Shown in pieces: positions 23,167 through 32,034 of a stretch of DNA of 64,000 bases (its first letter is position 1; each line of letters begins with the position of its first letter). The stretch is from an uncultured Lachnospiraceae bacterium (GTDB taxonomy: Bacteria; Bacillota; Clostridia; Lachnospirales; Lachnospiraceae): the NCBI GenBank assembly GCA_949949005.1, contig CATLHM010000006.1, positions 1 through 64,000 on the forward strand. The letters are read 5' to 3'. The notes beneath the pieces are model-generated. The model ran no database searches and was not told where the DNA came from. It saw only the letters and a list, made by a program, of their open reading frames with translations. The position numbers and the translations under genes are program-made.

Positions 23167-24924
23167 CTATTTTCCAATCAAAACCTTTTTCCCGCAAAAG
23201 GCAAACCCGTACTTGCGTATGCGCTCCCTGGGAATTCCCTTTGCGATAAGGGCCGCATCATATTTCTTTGTTTCAATCTGGCGAAGCGCATCCTCAACAG
23301 TATCGGAAAGCTCTTTTTCCTCTGCCTCCTGCACTTTAAATTCCATAATGATAGCATCATTTATGATAGCATCATTTGTGATAGCATCATTTGTGATAGC
23401 ATCATTTGTGATAGTGCCATTCGGGCCCATGCCAGCCTCAATCCTTTTGGGTTCCAGCATGATATCGTACCTTCCAAACCCGCTCTCCCGGTTGGAGGTA
23501 AGCGCATACCGGTCGGAAAGTTCCACCATAAGCCCCAAGACAAATCCATGGTAAAAACGCTCAGGCGCTGCCTGCGAAGGGTTCTTTCCTGTATCAAAAT
23601 AGCTGAACATTTCCAGCGCCACTTTATTCATATACACATTCATGGCCTTCACATCATCCAGCAAAAGCGCCCGGATAAAATCATTATAATCATCATTTCC
23701 GGAAAACCAGTCCCGAACCATGTTTTCAAACATGACATGGACTTCCCTGTTCGTCAGCACCAGGTCATAGTATCTGCGTCCTGTCCTTTCAACAAATGTG
23801 GTATCCGCAACCTTCAAATAACCGCTGGCAAGCAGAAGACTCCAGATCGCGTTCTTTTTCACGGAAAGCTGGTTATAGACAATCTGCTCGTCAATTTCCA
23901 TGTGGTGAATTGTCCCGCCGCCCAGCAGTTCTTCAAACATCTGCTTAATATTTGGCTTTCCCTCCCTAAGCAGCTTTTCCACTAGAGCGTTAGAACTGGT
24001 ATTGGCCCAATAAGTATCTGTTTTTCCTTTATTAAGAAAATTTATAACAGACCATGGATTATAAATGTCTTTCCGGGCACCGAAGGTAAATCCATCATAC
24101 CAGTCTTTTACTTGCCCCTTCTGTCTGGAAAGGCCAAATTCATCCAAAGCTGCAAAAACCTCTTCCTCCGTAAATCCAAAACTGTCTGCATATTTATCTG
24201 ATGTGGTTGTTATCACTTCCAGATTGTTCAAATCGGAAAAAACCGACTCCTTGCTCACCCTTGTGATTCCTGTCATAATTGCTCTTTCCAGATAGGGATT
24301 CGTCTTAAATGTGGAATTAAACAGACTTCTGGTAAAGGAAACCAGCTCGTCCCAATAGCCGTTCACCCAGGCCTCCTGCATAGGCGTGTCGTACTCATCC
24401 AAAAGGATAATGACCTTTTTTCCATAGTAATGGCTCAAATACTCTGATAGCGTCCCAAGAGAAGAGGTGGCTACATAATCCTCCATATCAGCACTGACTT
24501 TCCTGAAAAACTGCTTTTCCTTCTCATTTAAGAATGATCCCTCCATCAAAAACCCGTATCTGTTATAGAGCCTCTCTATAATATAGCAGATCTTCTTCCT
24601 AACCTCACGAAAGGATGGCTCCTTAACACCCGCAAAACTCAGAAGAATTACCGGATAGCTTCCCTGGAGGCTACGGTAATGCTTACTCTGCCAAATAGAA
24701 AGCCCTTCAAAGAGATCGCTTCGCCCGGCATAATCCAGGGAAAAGAATTTTTCCAGCATACTCATGTTCAGTGTTTTCCCAAATCGGCGCGGCCTGGTAA
24801 TCAATGTTACCTCATCGCCATATCCCCACCACTGGCTGATAAATTCCGTTTTGTCTATATAAAAATTGTTATTTGTCCTTATTTTCTCAAAATCCTGATA
24901 TCCAATCCCCAGCATTCTTCCCAT
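23167..24924 (-). CDS. AAA-ATPase-like / PD-(D/E)XK nuclease-domain protein with in-frame minisatellite
   Basis: This is a 585-residue paralogue of the protein at 6.1-7.8 kb. The P-loop is RPRRFGKTLN, Walker B is VIILLDEYDTP, and the shared T-G-I-T-R-V-S-K-E-S follows. The C-terminal nuclease core is RYDIMLEP and MEFKV. Between these two active-site strands sits an extra stretch of about 30 residues built from a repeated T-N-D-A-I unit (15-bp DNA repeats, 23347-23413). ATG 24924 has GGAGG 7 nt upstream. Whether the insertion is tolerated by the nuclease fold is unknown. Confidence 0.85.
   Translation of the reverse strand: MGRMLGIGYQDFEKIRTNNNFYIDKTEFISQWWGYGDEVTLITRPRRFGKTLNMSMLEKFFSLDYAGRSDLFEGLSIWQSKHYRSLQGSYPVILLSFAGVKEPSFREVRKKICYIIERLYNRYGFLMEGSFLNEKEKQFFRKVSADMEDYVATSSLGTLSEYLSHYYGKKVIILLDEYDTPMQEAWVNGYWDELVSFTRSLFNSTFKTNPYLERAIMTGITRVSKESVFSDLNNLEVITTTSDKYADSFGFTEEEVFAALDEFGLSRQKGQVKDWYDGFTFGARKDIYNPWSVINFLNKGKTDTYWANTSSNALVEKLLREGKPNIKQMFEELLGGGTIHHMEIDEQIVYNQLSVKKNAIWSLLLASGYLKVADTTFVERTGRRYYDLVLTNREVHVMFENMVRDWFSGNDDYNDFIRALLLDDVKAMNVYMNKVALEMFSYFDTGKNPSQAAPERFYHGFVLGLMVELSDRYALTSNRESGFGRYDIMLEPKRIEAGMGPNGTITNDAITNDAITNDAIINDAIIMEFKVQEAEEKELSDTVEDALRQIETKKYDAALIAKGIPRERIRKYGFAFCGKKVLIGK
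23347..23413 (-). repeat. 15-bp tandem repeat inside a coding sequence
   Basis: About four copies of the 15-bp unit ATAGCATCATTTGTG (with T/A variants) encode T/I-N-D-A-I repeats. The period is a multiple of three, so copy-number change keeps the frame. Confidence 0.9.
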
Positions 24925-25014
24925 AAACACACCTCCCCTTCTATTATATGATTAGTTACAAAAATAATCAAAACAAATCCGGTAAATAACAATTCCTTTT
25001 CTCTTCTTCTCCAC

Positions 25015-26391
25015 CTATAAGGAATCCGTCCGGTTCATCATCCGATCCAGCCTGCGCCGCACATGACGGTAGGCCGGAACCAGAAACGCCGTCGCGGAGA
25101 TCCAGGCCAGAGGGTTGGAAAAGCACACCCCGATAAAGCCCACTCTTGGCACCAGCGCCAGCCCCACCAGAGACCTGGCTATCATCTCAAACACCCCTGC
25201 CAGGATGGCAAAGGTACTAAAGCCCATGCCCTGTATCATCAGACGGAAAATGTTCACCATAGCCAGCGGAATATAAGCCGCGCTGTTGATGGTCAGAAAC
25301 AGCTTTGCGTTTGCCAGAATTTCCTCTCCCACGGCAGCATCCTCGGAGCTCACGAACAGAGAGGCCAGATTATCCCCGAAGAAATACATAACCACGAAGG
25401 CTACCAGGGCATAACATGCTCCCAACAGGGCGCAGGATTTCAGCCCCTGACCCAGGCGATCCAGCTTTTTGGCTCCCACATTTTGTCCGCCGTAGGTTGC
25501 CATGGTGGAGCCCATGGACTCAAAGGGGCAGGTAAAAAACATGTTCACCCTGCCTGCCGCAGTGACGGAGGCCACCGCAAGAGCGCCTAAGGTGTTCACC
25601 GAGGTTTGCAGGATCACCGAGCCGATGGCTGTGATGGAATACTGCAATCCCATAGGCAGCCCCATACCGCAGAGCTGCCTCATATGGCTGGGATTCACTC
25701 TCCACTCTTCCTTTGTGATATGCAAAATTTCAAATTTTTTAACCATATAAAAAAGACACAAAAGCCCGGAGATAAGCTGGGAGATCACCGTGGCTGCCGC
25801 GGCTCCCGCAACGCCCATCTTAAAGGCCACGATAAACAGAATATCCAACCCGATATTCAGGCCAGAGGACAGGGTAAGAAAAAACAGAGGCGTTTTGCTG
25901 TCCCCCATGGAGCGGATAATGCCGGACAAAATATTATAGAGATAGGTGGCCGGAATCCCCAAAAAAATAATCAGTATGTAAGAGTAGGCATAGTCAAAAA
26001 TATCCTCCGGGGTTTTCATCCATGTGAGAATATTTCTGCACAGCAGGGCCACTGCCGTGGTCATGACAACGGAAAAAGCCGCCGACAGCCATACGCCGTT
26101 GGCTACCACCTGCCGCATACCGGAATAATCCTTTGCCCCGAATTTGTGTGCCACCGGAATCGCAAAACCGCTGCACACACCCATGCAAAAACCCATGATC
26201 ATAAAATTAAGGGAACCCGTAGCGCCCACCCCTGCCAGCGCATTTACTCCCAGAAAGCGGCCCACGATCATGGTGTCCACCACACTGTAAAGCTGCTGAA
26301 AAAGGGCGCCGAAAAGCAGAGGGATTGTAAATCCCAAAATCAGCTTCATGGGCGAGCCCACCGTCATATCCTTTGTCGAATCCTTAGCCAT
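25015..26391 (-). CDS. MATE-family efflux transporter
   Basis: This is a 458-residue membrane protein with about 12 helices and the MATE duplicated fold: P-L-L-F-G-A-L-F-Q-Q-L-Y near the N-terminus, D-T-M-I-V-G-R and GNG-like loops. It exports cationic drugs or metabolites using Na+ or H+. ATG 26391 has GGAGG 6 nt upstream; the frame to 26421 is only upstream reading. The leader contains two hairpins. Confidence 0.92.
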   Translation of the reverse strand: MAKDSTKDMTVGSPMKLILGFTIPLLFGALFQQLYSVVDTMIVGRFLGVNALAGVGATGSLNFMIMGFCMGVCSGFAIPVAHKFGAKDYSGMRQVVANGVWLSAAFSVVMTTAVALLCRNILTWMKTPEDIFDYAYSYILIIFLGIPATYLYNILSGIIRSMGDSKTPLFFLTLSSGLNIGLDILFIVAFKMGVAGAAAATVISQLISGLLCLFYMVKKFEILHITKEEWRVNPSHMRQLCGMGLPMGLQYSITAIGSVILQTSVNTLGALAVASVTAAGRVNMFFTCPFESMGSTMATYGGQNVGAKKLDRLGQGLKSCALLGACYALVAFVVMYFFGDNLASLFVSSEDAAVGEEILANAKLFLTINSAAYIPLAMVNIFRLMIQGMGFSTFAILAGVFEMIARSLVGLALVPRVGFIGVCFSNPLAWISATAFLVPAYRHVRRRLDRMMNRTDSL

Positions 26392-26418
26392 AATAATCCT
26401 CCATCCTGCCAACACCCG

Positions 26419-26468
26419 CAAATTTGAGCGTCAGCACAAATTTGTCTGTGAAAATTTATTTTTCACAG
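26419..26468 (-). promoter_or_regulatory. Two hairpins in the MATE gene leader
   Basis: CAAATTTG occurs twice (26419-26426, 26437-26444) and can form an 8-bp stem. CTGTGAAAA (26446-26454) pairs with TTTTCACAG (26460-26468). They lie 28-77 bp before the MATE ATG. The remainder of 26469-26743 holds nothing I recognise. Confidence 0.35.
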
Positions 26469-26743
26469 TATCATGCTCCTTTCAAAACAAATACAACAGA
26501 CGCTGCCATAGACCTATTATGGCGGAAAATGCGGCCAAACAACTTTTTACCGCCAACTCTGCCGCCGATCCACGCCAAAAAGCAGCCCCTGTAATAAACC
26601 ACAAAAGAGTATAATCACAGGGACTGCTTTATGCAATGTATTTTTTTCTATATGATTTGTATTATTCTGGCATCTTTACTTCCAAGAAGTATCCAGATAT
26701 CTGAAAGTTGCTATCTAAGCGCTACTATCTGATCCGAGTTTTT

Positions 26744-28228
26744 TCAGGCAAAAGGATTCTCCGACTTATACAACATTCCCCCCGGCTGGTTAAATCCAAT
26801 CTCATCCAGCTCTACCCCGATGTATTTGAATACCTCGTAAAGAGCTTTTCCATGATGGCCAAAGGCAACCGCACCGTGGTGAGGATAGTTTCCTTCGATC
26901 AGCACATGACGGTAGAATCTTCCCATCTCAGGAATGGCAAATACGCCAATTCCGCCAAAGGATTTGGTGGCAACTGGCAGCACCTCACCCTGGGCGATAT
27001 AGCCGCGGAGCTTATTGTCAGCGGTGGACTGTAAGCGGTAGAAGGTGATGTCTCCGGGAATGATATCTCCTTCCAGAGTGCCGTTGGTCACTTCCACAGG
27101 AAGGGATCTTGCCATAATCATCTGGTTCTTCATGCTACAGAAAGCCAGCTTCCTGGAACAGGTATTTCCACAGTGGAAGCCCATAAAGGTATCCTTGTGG
27201 GTATAATTAAATTTATCCTTGATGGACTCCTCATACATGTCCTCAGGAACAGAGTTGTTGATATCCAGCAGGGTTACCACGTCATCGCTCACCGCCGTGC
27301 CGATAAACTCACTTAAGCATCCGTAGATATCCACCTCACAGGAAACAGGGATTCCCATACCTGCCAGACGGCTGTTTACGTAGCAGGGCACGAAACCAAA
27401 CTGGGTCTGGAACGCAGGCCAGCACTTTCCGGCAATGGCAACATACTCACGGTATCCTTTATGCGCCTCGATCCAGTCCAGAAGGGTCAGCTCGTACTGC
27501 GCCAGCTTGCTTAAAATCTCCGGCTTCTGGTTGCCCTCTCCCAGCTCTTCTTCCATCTCTTTTACCTTGGCAGGAATCCTCTCATCCCCGTCATGCTTGT
27601 TGAAAGCCTCGAACAGATCCAGCTCGGAGTTCTCCTCAATCTCTACGCCCAGGTTATAGAGCTGCTTGATGGGCGCATTGCAGGCCAGGAAATTCAGGGG
27701 TCTCGGACCAAAGCTGATGATCTTAAGGCTCTTAAGCCCCACGATGGCTCTTGCGATGGGAACAAATTCACGGATCATATCGGCGCATTCCCCGGCTGTC
27801 CCGACAGGATATTCCGGAATGTAAGCCTTGATGTTGCGAAGCTTTAAGTTGTAGCTTGCGTTCAGCATTCCGCAGTAAGCGTCCCCGCGGCCGCCCACCA
27901 GATCATTCTGGGTCTCTTCTGCTGCCGCCACAAACATGGAAGGCCCGTCAAAATGCTTTGCAAGCAAGGTCTCGGAAATTTCAGGCCCGAAGTTTCCAAG
28001 GTAAACGCAAAGGGCGTTACAGCCTGCCTTTTTGATATCTTCCAGAGCCTGTACCATGTGGATCTCGCTCTCAACGATACACACCGGGCACTCATAAATG
28101 TCCTCCTCGCCGTATTTGGCCTTGTAGGCCTCCACCAGAGCCTTTCTTCTGTTGACGGAAAGGGATTCCGGGAAGCAGTCACGGCTTACTGCCACGATAC
28201 CGATCTTAACTTTGGGTAAATTGTTCAT
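26744..28228 (-). CDS. L-fucose/L-arabinose isomerase family protein
   Basis: This is a 494-residue sugar isomerase-like protein. It should interconvert an aldose and ketose in the cytoplasm to feed the FGGY kinase upstream. Visible features are an N-terminal Rossmann-like region (VKIGIVAVSRD; CVYLGNFGPE), an acidic C-terminal catalytic region with E-V-D-I-Y-G and GFHCGNT, and HHGAVAFGHHG. It is the last gene of the lacI-xylB-DUF4867-isomerase operon. Start at ATG 28228 after AAGGAGG. The exact sugar is uncertain. Confidence 0.85.
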   Translation of the reverse strand: MNNLPKVKIGIVAVSRDCFPESLSVNRRKALVEAYKAKYGEEDIYECPVCIVESEIHMVQALEDIKKAGCNALCVYLGNFGPEISETLLAKHFDGPSMFVAAAEETQNDLVGGRGDAYCGMLNASYNLKLRNIKAYIPEYPVGTAGECADMIREFVPIARAIVGLKSLKIISFGPRPLNFLACNAPIKQLYNLGVEIEENSELDLFEAFNKHDGDERIPAKVKEMEEELGEGNQKPEILSKLAQYELTLLDWIEAHKGYREYVAIAGKCWPAFQTQFGFVPCYVNSRLAGMGIPVSCEVDIYGCLSEFIGTAVSDDVVTLLDINNSVPEDMYEESIKDKFNYTHKDTFMGFHCGNTCSRKLAFCSMKNQMIMARSLPVEVTNGTLEGDIIPGDITFYRLQSTADNKLRGYIAQGEVLPVATKSFGGIGVFAIPEMGRFYRHVLIEGNYPHHGAVAFGHHGKALYEVFKYIGVELDEIGFNQPGGMLYKSENPFA

Positions 28229-28272
28229 TGCTTTGTCCTCCTTATTGAATATGAAATGAATTGGTTTCCAGT

Positions 28273-28896
28273 CTACTCTCTGACATCAAGATTTTTTCCA
28301 ATCAGCCCCATAGGACTTCCCTGTGGTAGGCCTCCTTCCGGATGGCCCAAAAGCCACTTATTCTTTGCGGTCAGATGCCCGTCTTCTCCCCCCTGATGGC
28401 TCTCCTCCAGATCTAAGTTCGTTCCCTTGGGAAGCACGATGGCCACCTGGAAGCCCCCGCCGTCCACGCCGCAGGGCGCATAATGCAGGGTCGTGGCATA
28501 CATCTCCACAGCCATCCCTTCCGGAAGCAAAAATGCCTCCACCAGCGAAGTATCATAGGTAAAATCATCCGTGATATCCTGCTCTTTTCCTACCAGCAGG
28601 ATGGCGTCGGTAGCAGCCACATTGATTTCCGAGCTTCTGTGATATTCCAGCGCATTCAGCAGGAAATTATGCCCATTGCAATAGCCGATCTGAATCGGCA
28701 TCTCACCGTACACCTTCCGGGTCAGCTCCTCCATCACCGGGAGAGACTCAAGAGCCTCAAGCCCGGGAACATAAGCCACATCCTCCGGAATAGGCGTTTC
28801 TTCCTTCAAAACCCTGACCAGCTCGGAAAAGTCGATGTCCTCAACTACCTTTCCATAGGCCTTGAAACGTTCGTCCGTTACCTTGTAAATATCCAT
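28273..28896 (-). CDS. DUF4867-family protein (sugar operon)
   Basis: This is a 207-residue protein of the DUF4867 family, found beside pentose/deoxysugar genes in Lachnospiraceae. It has a cupin-like middle (A-F-L-L-P-E-G, Y-A-T-T-L-H-Y-A-P-C) reminiscent of sugar-lyxose-isomerase or ureidoglycolate-hydrolase folds. Its role is unproved; an aldose/ketose isomerase or epimerase is possible. AAAGGA lies 10 nt before ATG 28896. It sits 44 bp before the isomerase gene. Confidence 0.75.
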   Translation of the reverse strand: MDIYKVTDERFKAYGKVVEDIDFSELVRVLKEETPIPEDVAYVPGLEALESLPVMEELTRKVYGEMPIQIGYCNGHNFLLNALEYHRSSEINVAATDAILLVGKEQDITDDFTYDTSLVEAFLLPEGMAVEMYATTLHYAPCGVDGGGFQVAIVLPKGTNLDLEESHQGGEDGHLTAKNKWLLGHPEGGLPQGSPMGLIGKNLDVRE

Positions 28897-29025
28897 TCTC
28901 CACACTTCCTTTCTCTGCCAGGCGCTCTCACGCCAGGTGGGTCAGCTCATTCTTTCAACTTTTGTATCATGTTCTTGCGGAATGCGCAGCCAGTGCGCAT
29001 TCCTGAGCCGTGAATAGTAACAACT

Positions 29026-30495
29026 TTACTTAAGTATCTCAAATAGGGGCTTGCAGGCCGGATAAATCTCCTTAAACTGTTGGTATCTTTCCTCATACTT
29101 TGCCACCAGTTCAGCCTCCGGCTCCACGGTATCTATGATCTTCACGATTTTATCGGCAGCCGCCTCCACATTTTCGTATTCGCCGCAGGTTACCGCCGCC
29201 AGCATAGCGCCTCCTAAGGCAGGCCCTTCCTCGCTCTCGATTACATCCACCTTCAGATTCAGGATATTGGCGATCATCTTTTTCCAGAGAGGGCTCTTGG
29301 CTCCCCCGCCGCAGATCTTGGTTCTTTCCAGGTGGATACCCAGAGATTTAGCCACCTCCAGGGAATCTCTCAGGGCAAAGGCCACGCCCTCCAGCACGGC
29401 CTGGGTCATATCCGCCCGGGTGGTGTCCATGGTCATACCGATAAAGGTTCCCCTTGCATTGGGGTTGTTGTGGGGAGAACGCTCTCCCATCAAATAAGGA
29501 AGGAAATACACATGATTCTCTCCCAGCTTTTCGATTCCCTCCTGCTCCCCGGCATAATCGCTGGTTCCCACGATATCCTCCATCCACCATTTGTTACAGG
29601 AGGCCGCGCTGAGCATACATCCCATCAAATGATAGTACCCGTCCGCGTGTGCAAAAGCATGAAGGGCATTGAATTTGTCCACTCCGAACTTCCGGGAGGA
29701 AATAAAGATGGTTCCGCTGGTGCCAAGGGAAATGTTGCACATCCCCTCTCCCACCGTGCCGGTTCCCACTGCGGCCGCCGCATTGTCCCCGGCCCCTGCC
29801 GCCACCTTCACGGATGGTGCAAGTCCCAGCTCCCCTGCAATCTCCTCTTTCAAAGTCCCCACACACTCATAGCTCTCAAAGAGCTTTGGCAGCATTTCCA
29901 CCTGGATTCCGCAGATATCGCACATTTCCTTTGACCAGCAGCGGTTTTTTACATCCAGCAAAAGCATTCCCGAGGCGTCCGAAAAATCCGTGCAATGTAC
30001 CCCCGTCAGCTTATAGGCAATATAGTCCTTGGGCAGCATGATCTTTGCGATCCTTGCAAAGTTTTCCGGCTCCTTGTTTTTGACCCACAAAATCTTGGGG
30101 GCGGTAAAACCGGTGAAGGAAATATTGGCCGTGTACTCGGAGAGTTTCTCCTTTCCAATCACGTTATTCAGATAATCGCACTCCTCGAATGTCCTGCCAT
30201 CATTCCACAAGAGGGCCGGACGTATCACCTCATCCTGATCATCCAGAATCACAAGCCCGTGCATCTGTCCGCCAAAGCTGATGCCTGCCACCTGCTCTCT
30301 ATCAGCCTCCGACACAAGTTCACGAATTCCCTCCATGGTCTGGGTAAACCAGTCCTGTGGATTTTGTTCCGACCACCCTGGATTGGGGAAATAAATCGGA
30401 TACTCCCTGGAGACAATCTTTTGAATCTTCCCCTCCCCGTCCATCAGCAGCAGTTTCACTGCGCTGGTACCTAAGTCAACACCTATGTAGAGCAT
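29026..30495 (-). CDS. xylB: Xylulokinase (FGGY family)
   Basis: This is a 489-residue sugar kinase that phosphorylates D-xylulose or a close ketose. FGGY features are GVDLGTSAVKLL (residues 4-15), ISFGGQMHGL, LWNDGRT, the phosphate loop around SLGTSGTIF and the C-terminal GGGAKSPLW...GPALGGAML. GAAAGGAGGG precedes ATG 30495; a longer frame to 30645 is not needed. It lies 40 bp after lacI and is followed by DUF4867 and the isomerase. Confidence 0.9.
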   Translation of the reverse strand: MLYIGVDLGTSAVKLLLMDGEGKIQKIVSREYPIYFPNPGWSEQNPQDWFTQTMEGIRELVSEADREQVAGISFGGQMHGLVILDDQDEVIRPALLWNDGRTFEECDYLNNVIGKEKLSEYTANISFTGFTAPKILWVKNKEPENFARIAKIMLPKDYIAYKLTGVHCTDFSDASGMLLLDVKNRCWSKEMCDICGIQVEMLPKLFESYECVGTLKEEIAGELGLAPSVKVAAGAGDNAAAAVGTGTVGEGMCNISLGTSGTIFISSRKFGVDKFNALHAFAHADGYYHLMGCMLSAASCNKWWMEDIVGTSDYAGEQEGIEKLGENHVYFLPYLMGERSPHNNPNARGTFIGMTMDTTRADMTQAVLEGVAFALRDSLEVAKSLGIHLERTKICGGGAKSPLWKKMIANILNLKVDVIESEEGPALGGAMLAAVTCGEYENVEAAADKIVKIIDTVEPEAELVAKYEERYQQFKEIYPACKPLFEILK

Positions 30496-30535
30496 AATAG
30501 CCCTCCTTTCTTTTTTGTTCCTCTCTTTTTCCTTC

Positions 30536-31681
30536 CTACTCCCATTCGCTTCCGTTAAAATAACAAAGATTTTCACCTGTGATGATTTCCAGCTTAGAAT
30601 AAAATTTCTTCTTTTCAGGGACAATCCCATAGCACATCTCTTCAAACAATAACTTGATCCCGAAATAAGCCTGCCTGCTTAAATCCTGATACACCACCGC
30701 GTCAATCACGCAGTCCGCAATATCCTTCTCGATCTCACGGAAAAGGTCAAATCCCACCAGCCTGATATCCGTCCTGCCACAGTCCCGAAGAGCCCTGGCC
30801 GTCACGTCAAGCCGATAAGTCAGGTCAAAAATTCCGGCCAGCTCCGGCTCCCTCTCCACACAGGAGATGATCTCCTGATAAATCTGCCCTTCCTCCACCA
30901 AACCATATCTTATAGGAAGTACCTGGCAGGCCGGGAATTCTTCCAGTTTATCCAAAAATCCCTTCAATCTTGCGTGAATATCCCGGTTCGAGTCGTACTC
31001 TCTGGTCACCGGAATGAAGATTTTCCTGGTGCCCTCTGACAGCGTTTTTTGCAAAAAAATCTTTTCCGGTTGTATCTTACCCGGCAGCTTCTCTCCTGAC
31101 AGCATCTTTCCCGGCAGCATTTTTCCCAGCAGTTCCGCCGCTAAAAGGCCGCTTCTGTAATAATCCACCCCCACGTAATAATCGCCGCCGTCCTTCTCCC
31201 AATCACGGCTCAAAAGTACCACCTGGCAGTCCTCTTCTTTCAGTCTGTGCAAAATCTCCCCGATCACCTGCTCGTCGGAAAACGCAAGCACAAAGCTTCT
31301 CACTCCCTGCCGCAAAAGCCGCTCCACCTCGTCCACCTGCTGGCGGGGATTTTCCACATCAAACTCCGCAAAGAAAACCTCCAGGCCGTCATCCCCAAAT
31401 TCCCGGATTGCCCTCCTGCTCCCCTCCCTGACCTTGGGAGAAAAGTAATTGGCGCTTCGGGAACGGAAGCCCACATAGCCGATAGGATAGTGCCTGTTCA
31501 GCGCAAGGTTCCTGGCGTTTTTGTTCTGGACATAGTGATATTTCTCCAGCGCCTCCGTCACTCTCTCCCGCGTCCTTTCGCTGACATTTCCTTTATTTTT
31601 CAGGACTTTATAGATGGTGGTTCTGGAAATACCGATTTCCGCAGCAATCCCCTCCAGCGTCATCCGTGCAATCTTTTCCAT
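30536..31681 (-). CDS. LacI-family regulator of the xylB operon
   Basis: This is a 381-residue LacI/GalR repressor. The N-terminal HTH is LEGIAAEIGISRTTIYKVL, followed by a hinge and a periplasmic-binding-like sugar domain (IGYVGF..., VEEGQIYQEII). Around residues 185-205 there is an unusual insertion of repeated G-K-M-L-P/G-K-L-P units not found in the family. It is the first gene of its operon. A LacI-type operator (31821-31836) lies directly after its own promoter, so it is probably autoregulated. Confidence 0.88.
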   Translation of the reverse strand: MEKIARMTLEGIAAEIGISRTTIYKVLKNKGNVSERTRERVTEALEKYHYVQNKNARNLALNRHYPIGYVGFRSRSANYFSPKVREGSRRAIREFGDDGLEVFFAEFDVENPRQQVDEVERLLRQGVRSFVLAFSDEQVIGEILHRLKEEDCQVVLLSRDWEKDGGDYYVGVDYYRSGLLAAELLGKMLPGKMLSGEKLPGKIQPEKIFLQKTLSEGTRKIFIPVTREYDSNRDIHARLKGFLDKLEEFPACQVLPIRYGLVEEGQIYQEIISCVEREPELAGIFDLTYRLDVTARALRDCGRTDIRLVGFDLFREIEKDIADCVIDAVVYQDLSRQAYFGIKLLFEEMCYGIVPEKKKFYSKLEIITGENLCYFNGSEWE

Positions 31682-31700
31682 CCATCACTCTCTTTCTCAT

Positions 31701-31791
31701 TAAGCCTGGCATCCGTTGTAAAAATAAAAGGATGGCCGGCATACTCTGGCATCCGCTGTTAAACAAAAAGATGGCTGGCGAAGCCTGGCAT
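31701..31791 (-). repeat. Tandem copies of a dispersed palindromic repeat (GGATGCCAGG type)
   Basis: Two and a half copies with a period near 40 bp, read on the minus strand: a partial copy (31701-31714), a full copy (31730-31754) and one with shorter arms (31771-31791). Each is GGATGCCAGR...GCCRGCCATCC followed by TTTTGTTTAACA-like sequence. Related single copies lie at 33762-33786 and 37619-37643. Confidence 0.7.
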
Positions 31792-31820
31792 TCTTATGCG
31801 TTATTATGCACAATCGCATA

Positions 31821-31868
31821 GTTTACACGTGTTAACTCTATACTAACACTGTTCACTCTGACTGTCAA
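31821..31868 (-). promoter_or_regulatory. Promoter and LacI-type operator of the lacI-xylB operon
   Basis: The minus strand has TTGACA (31863-31868), 17 bp, TAGTAT (31840-31845). The near-palindrome GTTTACACGTGTTAAC (31821-31836, 14 of 16 symmetric) overlaps the transcription start, with a central CG as in LacI-family operators. Confidence 0.75.
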
Positions 31869-31914
31869 TTTGAATTTACAAATATTCTCTCCCTAAATAA
31901 TTTATAAAAATTGC

Positions 31915-31945
31915 ACAATAAAACAGGGCCCTTTCAGGGGCCCTG
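31915..31945 (-). terminator. Terminator of the lysine-transporter gene
   Basis: On the minus strand the stem CAGGGCCC/GGGCCCTG is followed by TTTTATTG, about 90 bp past the NhaC-family stop at 32035. Confidence 0.8.
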
Positions 31946-32034
31946 CTCTGTATCTGTCCGTTTTTTAGCCTGTTTTTTACAGAAGGAACGTCATCTACTT
32001 CTTGTTGCATCGTTCCCCATCCTTTTTCACATCT

